From: Archangium gephyra
Lineage (GTDB): Bacteria; Myxococcota; Myxococcia; Myxococcales; Myxococcaceae
Reading direction: 5' to 3'
NCBI RefSeq assembly: GCF_001027285.1
Contig: NZ_CP011509.1
Coordinates: 7,216,501-7,280,500 of the forward strand
Length of the DNA stretch: 64,000 nucleotides
Part shown: piece by piece, positions 33,070-40,564 of the stretch
Layout of the letters: every line of letters starts with the position of its first letter
How positions within the stretch are numbered: the first letter of the stretch is position 1
Position numbers and translations under genes: made by a program
Notes under the pieces: generated by a model
The model's database searches: none
Told to the model about the DNA's origin: nothing
The model's input: the letters and a program-made list of their open reading frames with translations, nothing else

Positions 33070-34029
33070 TCAGGGGACCGAAACCGGGTTTTGCGGGGCT
33101 GGCGGGGTCTCTGAACGAGACGCCTGCTTGCCCAGCGGCAGGGGGTTCTTGAAGGCGATGCCAATCGAGGGGTACAGGGTGACCCCCCCCAGATCCCGCC
33201 GCTGGCCGAAGACGACGGGGCGGCAGTCGGTGTAGCCGCCGGTGAGCTCGGCATAGACGTGGACGTACTTGTAGCCCAAAGCAAAACCCACACTGGCGCC
33301 GTAGAAGTGGCTGGTCACCTCGGCCGGCAGCGAGAGCTCGAAGCCCGACACGTCCTGGCCCTCCTGGGAGAGGTCCACCAGCCGCGAGTCCAGCGAGGTG
33401 CGGCTGTAGATGTACTTGGGGGCCGCGTACACCTTGAAGATGTCGCCCAGATCCATGCTCAGGTAGACGGGGACCTCCAGGTCCCACCGGGAGAACTCGT
33501 CGATCTTCACGATCTCCAGCGCGTCCAGGACGGGGCTCTTGAAGACGTGGCGCGAGTAGGCCAGGCCGAGGGCCAGGTCATAGGACTTGCGCTGGTAGTC
33601 CGGCAGGAGGGAGTCCTCGGGATCGCCGCCGTGCGCCAGGCGCACCTTGCCGTCCACGCGCAGGGAGGTGGTGCTCAGGCGCAGGCCCAGGTCCAGGGTG
33701 TTGGACTCCAGCAGGCCGGTGCGGAGCATCAGCTCGTTGGCCACGCCCGGGGGAGCCACCGCCAGCGCCATGCCCACGCCGAGCAGCCGCTGGGCCTCCG
33801 CCTCCTCCAGGTGGTAGGGCTGGCCGGACTCGATGGTGTCGCGGATCGCCTTGCCCTGGTTGATGCCCTCGTCGAGCAGCGTGCCGAGCTGTCCCACCGG
33901 GGTGAAGACACCCACGGCGCCGGACACCTGGAACTGCCCCCGGACGAGCGGCTTCGCCGTTTGCAGGGTGGACAGGGTGGAGGCACAACCGGTGGCTGTC
34001 AGCAGGGCAAGCAGGAGGAGCGGTCTCAT
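33070..34029 (-). CDS. Outer-membrane beta-barrel lipoprotein, unknown function
   Basis: 319 residues. Lipobox LTATGC with signal LLLALLTATGC. The mature sequence has amphipathic strands (FQVSGAVGVFTPVG, LRLSTTSLRVDGKVRLA, DLALGLAYSRHVF, YLSMDLGDIFKVYAAPKYIYSR) suggesting an outer-membrane barrel, though a lipoprotein barrel is unusual. A serine/proline tail ends the protein. The ATG at 34029 is chosen; a GTG at 34041 is in frame. The next gene, truD, is divergent. No function can be assigned. Confidence 0.65.
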   Translation of the reverse strand: MRPLLLLALLTATGCASTLSTLQTAKPLVRGQFQVSGAVGVFTPVGQLGTLLDEGINQGKAIRDTIESGQPYHLEEAEAQRLLGVGMALAVAPPGVANELMLRTGLLESNTLDLGLRLSTTSLRVDGKVRLAHGGDPEDSLLPDYQRKSYDLALGLAYSRHVFKSPVLDALEIVKIDEFSRWDLEVPVYLSMDLGDIFKVYAAPKYIYSRTSLDSRLVDLSQEGQDVSGFELSLPAEVTSHFYGASVGFALGYKYVHVYAELTGGYTDCRPVVFGQRRDLGGVTLYPSIGIAFKNPLPLGKQASRSETPPAPQNPVSVP

Positions 34030-34124
34030 GGGGGGCGGCACCTTACGCCGTGGGATGTCCGGTTGTCAGGCCCCGGACCATTCGTTCCTTCCTCTCAGCC
34101 CACCCTGGCTGTTAAGGGAGCCCC

Positions 34125-35711
34125 GTGCGAATCAAGCAGAAGCCCGAAGATTTCTCCGTCAAGGAGTCGTACCGCTTCGACGAGGTGGCGAGCGGCCGTC
34201 ACCGCGTCTACCTGATGGACAAGCAGAAGCTGTCCACCTTCGACGCGGCGGACCGTATCCGCGACGCCTTCGGTCTCAGGCCCGGCTCCATCTCCTACTG
34301 CGGCCTGAAGGACAAGCAGGGCCGCACCGAGCAGCTGATCGCCGTGGACGGGGCGGACGTGGACATGCAGGACCCCGATCTGCGCCTGAAGTACCTGGGG
34401 CGCACGGACAAGCCGCTGTCGGCCGCCAACATCACCTCCAACCGCTTCGCCGTCACCGTGCGCATGCTGACGGAGGACTCCATCGGCCCGCTCAACCTGG
34501 CCGCCGCGGAGATCAACCGGCTGGGCGTGGTGAACTACTTCGACAGCCAGCGCTTCGGCTCGCTCAAGCACGGCCAGGGCTTCATCGCCAAGGATCTCAT
34601 CCGCGGTGACTTCGAGGCCGCGCTGCGCAACTACCTCGCCCAGCCCTCGGAGCTGGACCGCAGCGAGGACGCCAAGGTGAAGGCCTTCTGGCGCGAGAAC
34701 TGGGGCCGGTGGGACGCGCGCGTGCCCTTCGAGGGCAGCCGCAAGTACCACCGCATCCTCAAGTCCCTGCGCGAGCACCCCGGCGACTACCTGCGCGCCT
34801 TCCTGCAGATCGACGCGTCCTACCGCGCCATGCTGCTCTTCACCTACCAGAGCTACCTCTGGAACGAGGGCGTGCGGCGCTACCTCCAGATGCTGCTGCC
34901 CCGCGAGCACCTCTTCCCCCTGAAGTACCAGGCGGGCACCCTGCTCTTCCACCGCGACGCGAAGACCGAGGTGCTCGAGGCCCTGCGCGAGGCCACCTTC
35001 CCCCTGCTCGCCCCGGACAGCACCTTCGAGGATCCGCTGGTGAAGCAGGCCGTGGACTGGGTGCTCGGCCGCGAGAAGCTGACCCTGCAGGACCTCCGCA
35101 TCGAGGAGGCCTCGCGGATGCTCTACTTCAAGCACGAGGAGCGCCCCATCGTCGTCATCCCCCACAAGCTCGTCATCGGCCGCGTCCAGAATGACGACCT
35201 GAACCGGGGCTACCTCAAGACCAACATCGCCTTCACCCTGCCTCCCGGCGCCTACGCCACGCTCGTCGTCAAGCGGCTCTTCCACTTCGAGTACACCGAG
35301 GACACCGCGCAGCAGATCCGCGAGTCCTGGCGCGCCCCCGTCGAGGAGGGGGGCGAGGAGCGCGAGTCCGCCGACACCGCCTTCGCGCCTCGGGGACCCC
35401 GCAAGGCGCCCGCGGCCACGCCTCCCTTCTCCGGACCCAGGGCAGGGCCCAGGACGGGGCCCAGGACGGCGCTCAGGGGAGCTCCCCCGGCGGCATCCCC
35501 GGCCAGCCCCCGGGCCGCCCGGCGCTCCCCCGCCCCGGAAGCCGCCCCCACCCCGGACAAGCGGACCCAGGCCCGGGAGCCCGCCCAGGACCTCCGCCCC
35601 TCCCAGCCCTCCGTCGGATTCCTCGAGCGCCAGCGGCAGAAAAAGGACACCAAGGACCAGGCGCGGCGCGAGCAGGCGGCCAAGCGCCCGGAATCACGGA
35701 AGAAAAAGTGA
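34125..35711 (+). CDS. truD: tRNA pseudouridine synthase D with long basic C-terminal tail
   Basis: 528 residues. TruD isomerises U13 of tRNA to pseudouridine. The family motif GLKDKQ carries the catalytic Asp63 (equivalent to E. coli Asp80). The TruD domain (insertion-type) covers residues 1-405: LGRTDKPLSAANITSNRF, NYFDSQRFGSL and SYLWNEGVRRYL. The first residues after the GTG start (MRIKQKPEDFSVKE) fit the family. E. coli TruD is 349 residues; here the 120-residue tail (Pro/Arg/Lys/Ala-rich, ending in EQAAKRPESRKKK) is extra and presumably disordered, perhaps an RNA-binding extension. Start is GTG. Confidence 0.92.
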   Translation: MRIKQKPEDFSVKESYRFDEVASGRHRVYLMDKQKLSTFDAADRIRDAFGLRPGSISYCGLKDKQGRTEQLIAVDGADVDMQDPDLRLKYLGRTDKPLSAANITSNRFAVTVRMLTEDSIGPLNLAAAEINRLGVVNYFDSQRFGSLKHGQGFIAKDLIRGDFEAALRNYLAQPSELDRSEDAKVKAFWRENWGRWDARVPFEGSRKYHRILKSLREHPGDYLRAFLQIDASYRAMLLFTYQSYLWNEGVRRYLQMLLPREHLFPLKYQAGTLLFHRDAKTEVLEALREATFPLLAPDSTFEDPLVKQAVDWVLGREKLTLQDLRIEEASRMLYFKHEERPIVVIPHKLVIGRVQNDDLNRGYLKTNIAFTLPPGAYATLVVKRLFHFEYTEDTAQQIRESWRAPVEEGGEERESADTAFAPRGPRKAPAATPPFSGPRAGPRTGPRTALRGAPPAASPASPRAARRSPAPEAAPTPDKRTQAREPAQDLRPSQPSVGFLERQRQKKDTKDQARREQAAKRPESRKKK

Positions 35712-35714
35712 CGG

Positions 35715-35739
35715 GCACCGCCGATTTTCCCGGCGGTGC
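35715..35739 (+). terminator. Hairpin after truD
   Basis: GCACCGCCG (35715-35723) and CGGCGGTGC (35731-35739) are a perfect 9-bp inverted repeat with a 7-base loop ATTTTCC, 3 bases after the truD stop. No strong T-run follows, so it may be a weak terminator or a leader structure of the sigma-factor gene. Confidence 0.55.
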
Positions 35740-35771
35740 AATCAGGCCGGACATGCTCCGTAGACCTGGGC

Positions 35772-36401
35772 GTGAACGCTCTCGCCCTCAACGCAGCAAA
35801 CGTCGCGGACCTCGCCCGGGCCATCGGCATGCTGATGGCCGATGATGCCGCGGCCACCCCCTGGAAGGCGGATGTGGCCGCCGCCCGGCGCGGAGACCCG
35901 TCGGCTTTCGAGTCGCTCGTGCGCAGCGTGCAGCGCCCGGTCTATGGCCTGGCGCTGCGCCTGCTCGCCAACGAGGCCGAGGCCTCCGAGATCGCCCAGG
36001 AGGCCTTCCTGCGCGCCTACCAGAACCTCCACAAGTACGACGACGCGCGCCCCTTCGATCTCTGGGTGATGGCCATCACCCGCAACCTGTGCCTGGACCT
36101 GCTGCGCCGGCGCACCAAGGTGAAGACGGAGGAGCTCGAGCCGATGAAGGAGGTCCTCGCCAACGGCGAGGTCTCGCTCGAGGAAGGCGCCATCGCCCGC
36201 CAGGAGCGCCAGTCGCTCGAGGCGGCGCTCGCCACCCTGTCCGCCGACGACCGGGAGGTGCTGGCGCTCTACTACGTGCAGAAACGCACCACGAAGGAGA
36301 TCGCCCAGGTCCTGGGCTGCGCGCCCGGCACCATCATGGCGCGCCTGTTCCGGGCCCGGGAGAAGCTCCGCAAGCAGATGACCCCGGAGGAACCGACATG
36401 A
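35772..36401 (+). CDS. ECF-family RNA polymerase sigma factor with anti-sigma partner
   Basis: 209 residues from GTG 35772; the exact start is uncertain and an ATG at 35829 is also possible. Region 2 about 55-120 (FESLVRSVQRPVYGLALRLL, ASEIAQEAFLRAYQNL, FDLWVMAITRNLCLDLLRRR). Region 4 about 150-200 with HTH (REVLALYYVQKRTTKEIAQVL, GTIMARLFRAREKLRK). The anti-sigma gene that follows overlaps the stop by 4 bases. With the exported protein after it this forms a typical envelope-stress module: sigma, anti-sigma, membrane/periplasmic effector. Confidence 0.88.
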   Translation: MNALALNAANVADLARAIGMLMADDAAATPWKADVAAARRGDPSAFESLVRSVQRPVYGLALRLLANEAEASEIAQEAFLRAYQNLHKYDDARPFDLWVMAITRNLCLDLLRRRTKVKTEELEPMKEVLANGEVSLEEGAIARQERQSLEAALATLSADDREVLALYYVQKRTTKEIAQVLGCAPGTIMARLFRAREKLRKQMTPEEPT

Positions 36402-36907
36402 CGCCCACGTCCATCGAGTGCCCGGACCTCGAGGTTCTCTTCACCGAGCTGGAGGCCGGCGAAGGCCCGGCCCTGGAGCACGCGGAGCAGTGCCCGCTGT
36501 GCACCGCCATCATCGAGGAGCACCGGCTGCTGGAGAAGGATCTGTGCCGGCTGGCGGATCCGCTCCCCCCCGCGGACCTGGTGCACAAGGTGATGGCGCG
36601 GGTGGCCGCCGAGCCCACGCCCGTGCGCCGCGAGCTGTGGACGGGCCTGTCCATCCTCGGCGCCTCGCTGATGATGGGGCTCGGGCTGCTGCTCACCAGT
36701 GACGCCGCCCTGAGCGGGCTCGGCAAGTCGGTGGCCCGCACCCTGGTGGGCGGCACGGCCTTCACCGAGGCCCTGATGAGCGGAGTCCACGCGCTGTGGA
36801 ACACCGCCGCCGGCCCGCTGGTCGCCCTGGTCGCCTTCGTCATCCTCTCTTCCGTCTTCGGCCTCAAGCGCCTGGTCCGCAACGGTCCCACCCCTTCTGA
36901 AGCGTGA
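36398..36907 (+). CDS. Zinc-dependent anti-sigma factor, membrane anchored
   Basis: 169 residues. N-terminal zf-HC2 motif EHAEQCPLC (His-x3-Cys-x2-Cys), a helix (LLEKDLCRLADPL), then a hydrophobic helix (LSILGASLMMGLGLLLT), and a second hydrophobic segment (LVALVAFVILSSVF). This is the pattern of ZAS-type anti-sigma factors that hold an ECF sigma at the membrane. GGAGGA lies 5 bases before the ATG, which overlaps the sigma stop (ATGA). Stimulus unknown; the periplasmic loop between the helices is about 55 residues. Confidence 0.85.
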   Translation: MTPTSIECPDLEVLFTELEAGEGPALEHAEQCPLCTAIIEEHRLLEKDLCRLADPLPPADLVHKVMARVAAEPTPVRRELWTGLSILGASLMMGLGLLLTSDAALSGLGKSVARTLVGGTAFTEALMSGVHALWNTAAGPLVALVAFVILSSVFGLKRLVRNGPTPSEA

Positions 36908-36915
36908 GTGTCGCC

Positions 36916-38343
36916 ATGAAACCCTTCAATACCCGGGGCCTGCTGCTCTCCGCCGCCCTGCTCGCCTCTCCCCTTGCCCTCGCCCAGACGCAGGACACCG
37001 ACACGCAGGCCGAGGACCTCATCAGCGTCCATGCCCGCGGCACGCTGAAGGACGTGCTCCAGGAGCTCTCCGAGGAAGGCGGGCTCAACCTGGTGCTCAT
37101 CGGCCCGATGGACGCGCCCGCCGAGGTCTACCTCAATGGCGTCAGCGCCCGGCAGGCCCTGCGCACCGTGGCCCGCGCCCACTCGCTGCAGCTGGACGAG
37201 CAGGACGGCATCTTCACGGTGCGCGCCACGGGCGCGGAGCCGGCCCCCGGAAGCGCGGTGGCGCCCGTGCCTCCGGTTCCTCCCGTGCCCTCCGTGGCAC
37301 CTCCCCTGCCTCCCATGCCCCGGCACGACGCGGACGCGGTGGCCGAGAGCGCCGTGGACGAGGACGAGGTGAAGGAGCGCATGCGCCAGAAGATGAAGGA
37401 GGCGCGCAAGTCCAGCAACGGCTCGCGTGACGTGGTGGCCCGCGGCCGCTCCCTGGAAGTGAAGGAGGGCGAGTCGGTGGACAGCGCCGTCGTCTACGGC
37501 GGCAACCTGACGGTGAAGGGGCACGTGGAGGACGACGCGGTCGTCTTCGGCGGCAACCTGGAGATCACCGGCCACGTGGAGGGAGACGCCCACGCCTTCG
37601 GCGGCAACGTGGTGCTCGGCCCGGGCGCCGTGGTGGAGGGAGACGTCTCGTCCTTCGGCGGTGCCGTCCTCAAGCAGGACGGGGCGCGTGTCGAGGGCAG
37701 CACCGAGTCCTTCGGCGGCGCGAAGCTCGGCAAGGTGATCTCCGGCGAGCTGAAGCACGGCCTGAAGAAGGCCAAGCACCCGCACGCCGACAGTGACGGG
37801 GACGAGCAGGAGGAGCGGGACAACGGCGGCGGCTTCGCCGCCTTCCTCATCCAGTTCGCGGTGATGTTCGGGCTGGGCTTCCTGGGGCAGATGCTCTTCC
37901 CGGCGCGGATGAAGGCGCTGGCGGCGGACATCCAGTCGAAGCCGCTCGCGGGCGGTGCGGTGGGACTGGCGGGAGCGGTGGCGCTGATTCCCGCGGCCAT
38001 CCCCCTGTTCGTGGTGTCGATCGTCCTCGCGGTGACCATCATCGGCATCCCGGTGGCGGTGGCGCTGTGGCTGCTCCCGCCCCTGGCGGCGGCGGTGGGC
38101 TTCACGGCGGTGGCGAGCAGCATCGGCACGCGGCTGCCGGTGATGCGCGGCCGCAAGACGCAGGCGATGGTGATGGCGCTGGGACTGCTGATCCTGCTGG
38201 TGTTGGCGCGGATTCCGGTGCTGGGACCGCTGGTGGTGGTGGCGGCGGCGCTGGTGGGCTTCGGCGCGGTCATCCGCACCCAGCTCGGACGCCGCCCGCG
38301 GGGCATCCCGGAGCCCATCATCTCCGACCACATCCCGGTCTGA
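36916..38343 (+). CDS. Exported STN-domain / bactofilin-like membrane protein
   Basis: 475 residues. Signal peptide (cleavage near ALAQ, residue 24). A secretin/TonB short N-terminal (STN) domain follows (about 37-105). A Pro/Val-rich hinge of about 40 residues, a charged helix (EDEVKERMRQKMKEARK), then four turns of a bactofilin-like repeat of about 17-18 residues, each with FGG or YGG: AVVYGGNL, AVVFGGNL, AHAFGGNV, SSFGGAVL, ESFGGAKL. Four membrane helices close the protein. Bactofilins are cytoplasmic polymers; here the repeats are outside the membrane. It ends the sigma/anti-sigma operon, starting 8 bases after its stop. Confidence 0.75.
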   Translation: MKPFNTRGLLLSAALLASPLALAQTQDTDTQAEDLISVHARGTLKDVLQELSEEGGLNLVLIGPMDAPAEVYLNGVSARQALRTVARAHSLQLDEQDGIFTVRATGAEPAPGSAVAPVPPVPPVPSVAPPLPPMPRHDADAVAESAVDEDEVKERMRQKMKEARKSSNGSRDVVARGRSLEVKEGESVDSAVVYGGNLTVKGHVEDDAVVFGGNLEITGHVEGDAHAFGGNVVLGPGAVVEGDVSSFGGAVLKQDGARVEGSTESFGGAKLGKVISGELKHGLKKAKHPHADSDGDEQEERDNGGGFAAFLIQFAVMFGLGFLGQMLFPARMKALAADIQSKPLAGGAVGLAGAVALIPAAIPLFVVSIVLAVTIIGIPVAVALWLLPPLAAAVGFTAVASSIGTRLPVMRGRKTQAMVMALGLLILLVLARIPVLGPLVVVAAALVGFGAVIRTQLGRRPRGIPEPIISDHIPV

Positions 38344-38436
38344 GCGGCGGGGCGGGACTGAAAGACGGGCAGCACCTCACGGGGGGGCGGCACGAGGCGC
38401 GGGGGCGCTTCGGTCGCCCCCCGGAGTTTTCGCGGC

Positions 38437-38937
38437 TCACCGGCCGGCCGGAAATCCCCCGCCCGGGTGGTGCCTGCGGTGCAGCGCATGCAGCGCGCTG
38501 TGGGGGAACCGGTGCCGCAACAGGAGCGCGGGGCCCATCGCCAGCGCCAGGTTGGCCGGGAACGCGCACCCCACGCCGAGCCCGGTGATCGCCACGAGGA
38601 ACACCATGCAGCCCACCAGGCCCAGCCGCACCCAGAGGCCCCGGCCGAACAGCACCCAGAGGCCGCACAGCAACTGCCCCAGGGCGATGGGCACCACGAA
38701 GAGCGCGGGGTTCCGGGCGAACGGCCCCTCGATGAACTCCTGGTAGAGCGGAATGGCCGTGGGCCCGAAGCCCTCCACGTACATCCCCGGACTCAGGAGC
38801 ACGAACATGAGGTTGACGGCCCCCGCGAGCAGGAAGATCCAGCCCAGCACGAGGCGGCCCACCGTATGGGGCCAGTGGGCACAGACGGCGATGAGCACGG
38901 CGGCCAGGATGAATGTGACGAAGTAACCGGCGAGCAT
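38437..38937 (-). CDS. Small polytopic membrane protein
   Basis: 166 residues with about five hydrophobic helices: YFVTFILAAVLIAVCAHW, LVLGWIFLLAGAVNLMFVLL, PALFVVPIALGQLLCGLWVLF, LGLVGCMVFLVAITGLGVGC and ANLALAMGPALLL. A His/Arg-rich tail (HRRHHPGGGF) follows. ATG 38937 has GGAGG 7 bases upstream. The pattern resembles DoxX-like proteins but is not a firm match. It is divergent from the amine-oxidase-like operon at 39206. Function not known. Confidence 0.55.
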   Translation of the reverse strand: MLAGYFVTFILAAVLIAVCAHWPHTVGRLVLGWIFLLAGAVNLMFVLLSPGMYVEGFGPTAIPLYQEFIEGPFARNPALFVVPIALGQLLCGLWVLFGRGLWVRLGLVGCMVFLVAITGLGVGCAFPANLALAMGPALLLRHRFPHSALHALHRRHHPGGGFPAGR

Positions 38938-39205
38938 GGGCGGCCTCCAGGAGCCAGGGATTCCACCCCCTCTCCAGAGCACTCCGCGTGCCAGCGCACT
39001 CCCTCGGAGACGCCCTCCGACCGGGCGCAACCGTTGCGCGGACGCGCAAGGATGAGTTCCGGCGCTGACGCACCGCACCAACCCGAGAGAAGCCAGGGTC
39101 CCCCTCCCCTCATCCGGTCTGTCATCTCCTCCACGGAGGGAGCGGGCTGGGGGGCCGGGTGTGCTTTGACCACCTGGACCGGCTGGGACATTGTCCGCGC
39201 ACCCT

Positions 39206-40564
39206 ATGCGTCGCCTCCCAGATGCCGCCGCGCGCGGCGAGTCCATCACCTTGGACCTCGAGGGTGAGACGGTTCCCGCCGTCGAGGGCGAGCCGGTCGC
39301 GTGCTCGCTCGTCGCCGCCGGTGAGTCCGTGCTCGCTCGCTCCATCAAGTACCACCGCGCCCGCGGGCCCTACTGCTTCTCCGGCGCGTGCTCGCACTGC
39401 CTCATGCGTGTGGATGGCGTGCCCAACGTCTACACCTGCCGCACCCCGGCCCGCGCGGGCATGAAGCTGGAGCGGCAGAACGCCTACCCCTCCGCGAAGG
39501 TGGATGTCTTCGAGGCGATCGACTGGTTCTTCCCCAACGGGTTGGATCACCACGAGATGTTCGCCGGTGTGCCCGTGGCCGAGCAGGTCATGGCCAAGGT
39601 GGCGCGCCAGCTCGCGGGCCTCGGACTGCTGCCGGCCTCCCCCGCTCCCGAGCGCATGCCCGTGCAGACGCTGCGCACGCGCGTGGCGCTGGTCGGCGGT
39701 GGCGCGGCGGGCCTGGCGGCGGCGCAGGTGCTCACCAGCAAGAACGTGTCCTTCCTCCTCTTCGAGCGCGAGAGCGTGCTGGGTGGCCGCCTCATCGCGG
39801 GCGCACCAGAGCCGGATGCGCCGAAGATGATGGACGTTGCAACCCTGCCCCCCGGCAGCGTGCGCACGCGGGCCACGGTGATCGGCCTGTATGACGACGA
39901 GGCGGGCCGCTTCCTGGCGGTGGTGGCGGACGGGCCGGAGGGGCTGCGGCTCCTCAAGGTGTACGCCGAGCGCTTCCTGCTGACGCCGGGAGGCCACCCG
40001 CCGCTGCTGCCCTTCGAGAACAATGATCTCCCGGGTGTGTACGCGGGCCGGGCGGCGAGCCTGCTCATGCGCCGCTACGGCGTGGCGCCCGAGGTGGCGG
40101 CGCTGGTGGGCTGGGGCCCCGAGCTGTACGCGCTGGCGCGGTTGATGGCGGAGCACGGCACGAAGGTGGCGGCGGTGGTGGACCTGAAGGGCCCGGTGCC
40201 CTCGGGCGCGCCGGCCGGAGCCACCCAGGGCAGCGAGCCCAAGGCCCACGGCCGCAACGAGGTGAGTGGCTTCAGCTACACGAACGCCTCGGGCAAGCGG
40301 GTGAAGGTGGACTGTGACGCGGTGCTGGTGGCGGTGGCCACGAGCCCGAGCTTCGAGCTGGCCCGCCAGGGCGGCGCGAAGGTGGAGTTCGACGAGGCGC
40401 GCGAGGTGTTCGCGGTGGTGGCGGACGCGGACGGACGCACCGCGGCGAAGGACGTGTTCGTGGCCGGCGACGTGACGGGCGGGAGGAGCGCGGCGGAGGC
40501 GGCGGCGGATGGCGGGCGCGCGGCCGAGGCGCTCGTGGGCTCGCTCACGGGAGGGCAGTCATGA
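39206..40564 (+). CDS. [2Fe-2S]/FAD-NAD(P) oxidoreductase subunit (sarcosine-oxidase-alpha/HcnAB-like)
   Basis: 452 residues. N-terminal plant-type ferredoxin-like region: SIKYHRARGPYCFSGACSHC, with Cys-x4-Cys-x2-Cys and a further Cys in VYTCRTP. Next a FAD/NAD(P)-binding Rossmann fold GGGAAGLAAAQVL and a second nucleotide fold in the later half. This matches sarcosine oxidase alpha / opine-dehydrogenase / HcnA-HcnB-type subunits. Unlike those, it has no C-terminal BFD cluster, which is instead in the next protein. ATG 39206 lacks a strong SD; TTG 39191 is upstream in frame. It overlaps the next gene by 4 bases. Confidence 0.82.
   Translation: MRRLPDAAARGESITLDLEGETVPAVEGEPVACSLVAAGESVLARSIKYHRARGPYCFSGACSHCLMRVDGVPNVYTCRTPARAGMKLERQNAYPSAKVDVFEAIDWFFPNGLDHHEMFAGVPVAEQVMAKVARQLAGLGLLPASPAPERMPVQTLRTRVALVGGGAAGLAAAQVLTSKNVSFLLFERESVLGGRLIAGAPEPDAPKMMDVATLPPGSVRTRATVIGLYDDEAGRFLAVVADGPEGLRLLKVYAERFLLTPGGHPPLLPFENNDLPGVYAGRAASLLMRRYGVAPEVAALVGWGPELYALARLMAEHGTKVAAVVDLKGPVPSGAPAGATQGSEPKAHGRNEVSGFSYTNASGKRVKVDCDAVLVAVATSPSFELARQGGAKVEFDEAREVFAVVADADGRTAAKDVFVAGDVTGGRSAAEAAADGGRAAEALVGSLTGGQS

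Noticed and set aside
36334-38331. A 665-codon minus-strand frame opposite the anti-sigma and STN genes
   Set aside because: Biased His/Arg/Gln composition and no domain. The plus-strand genes form a coupled operon with known domains.
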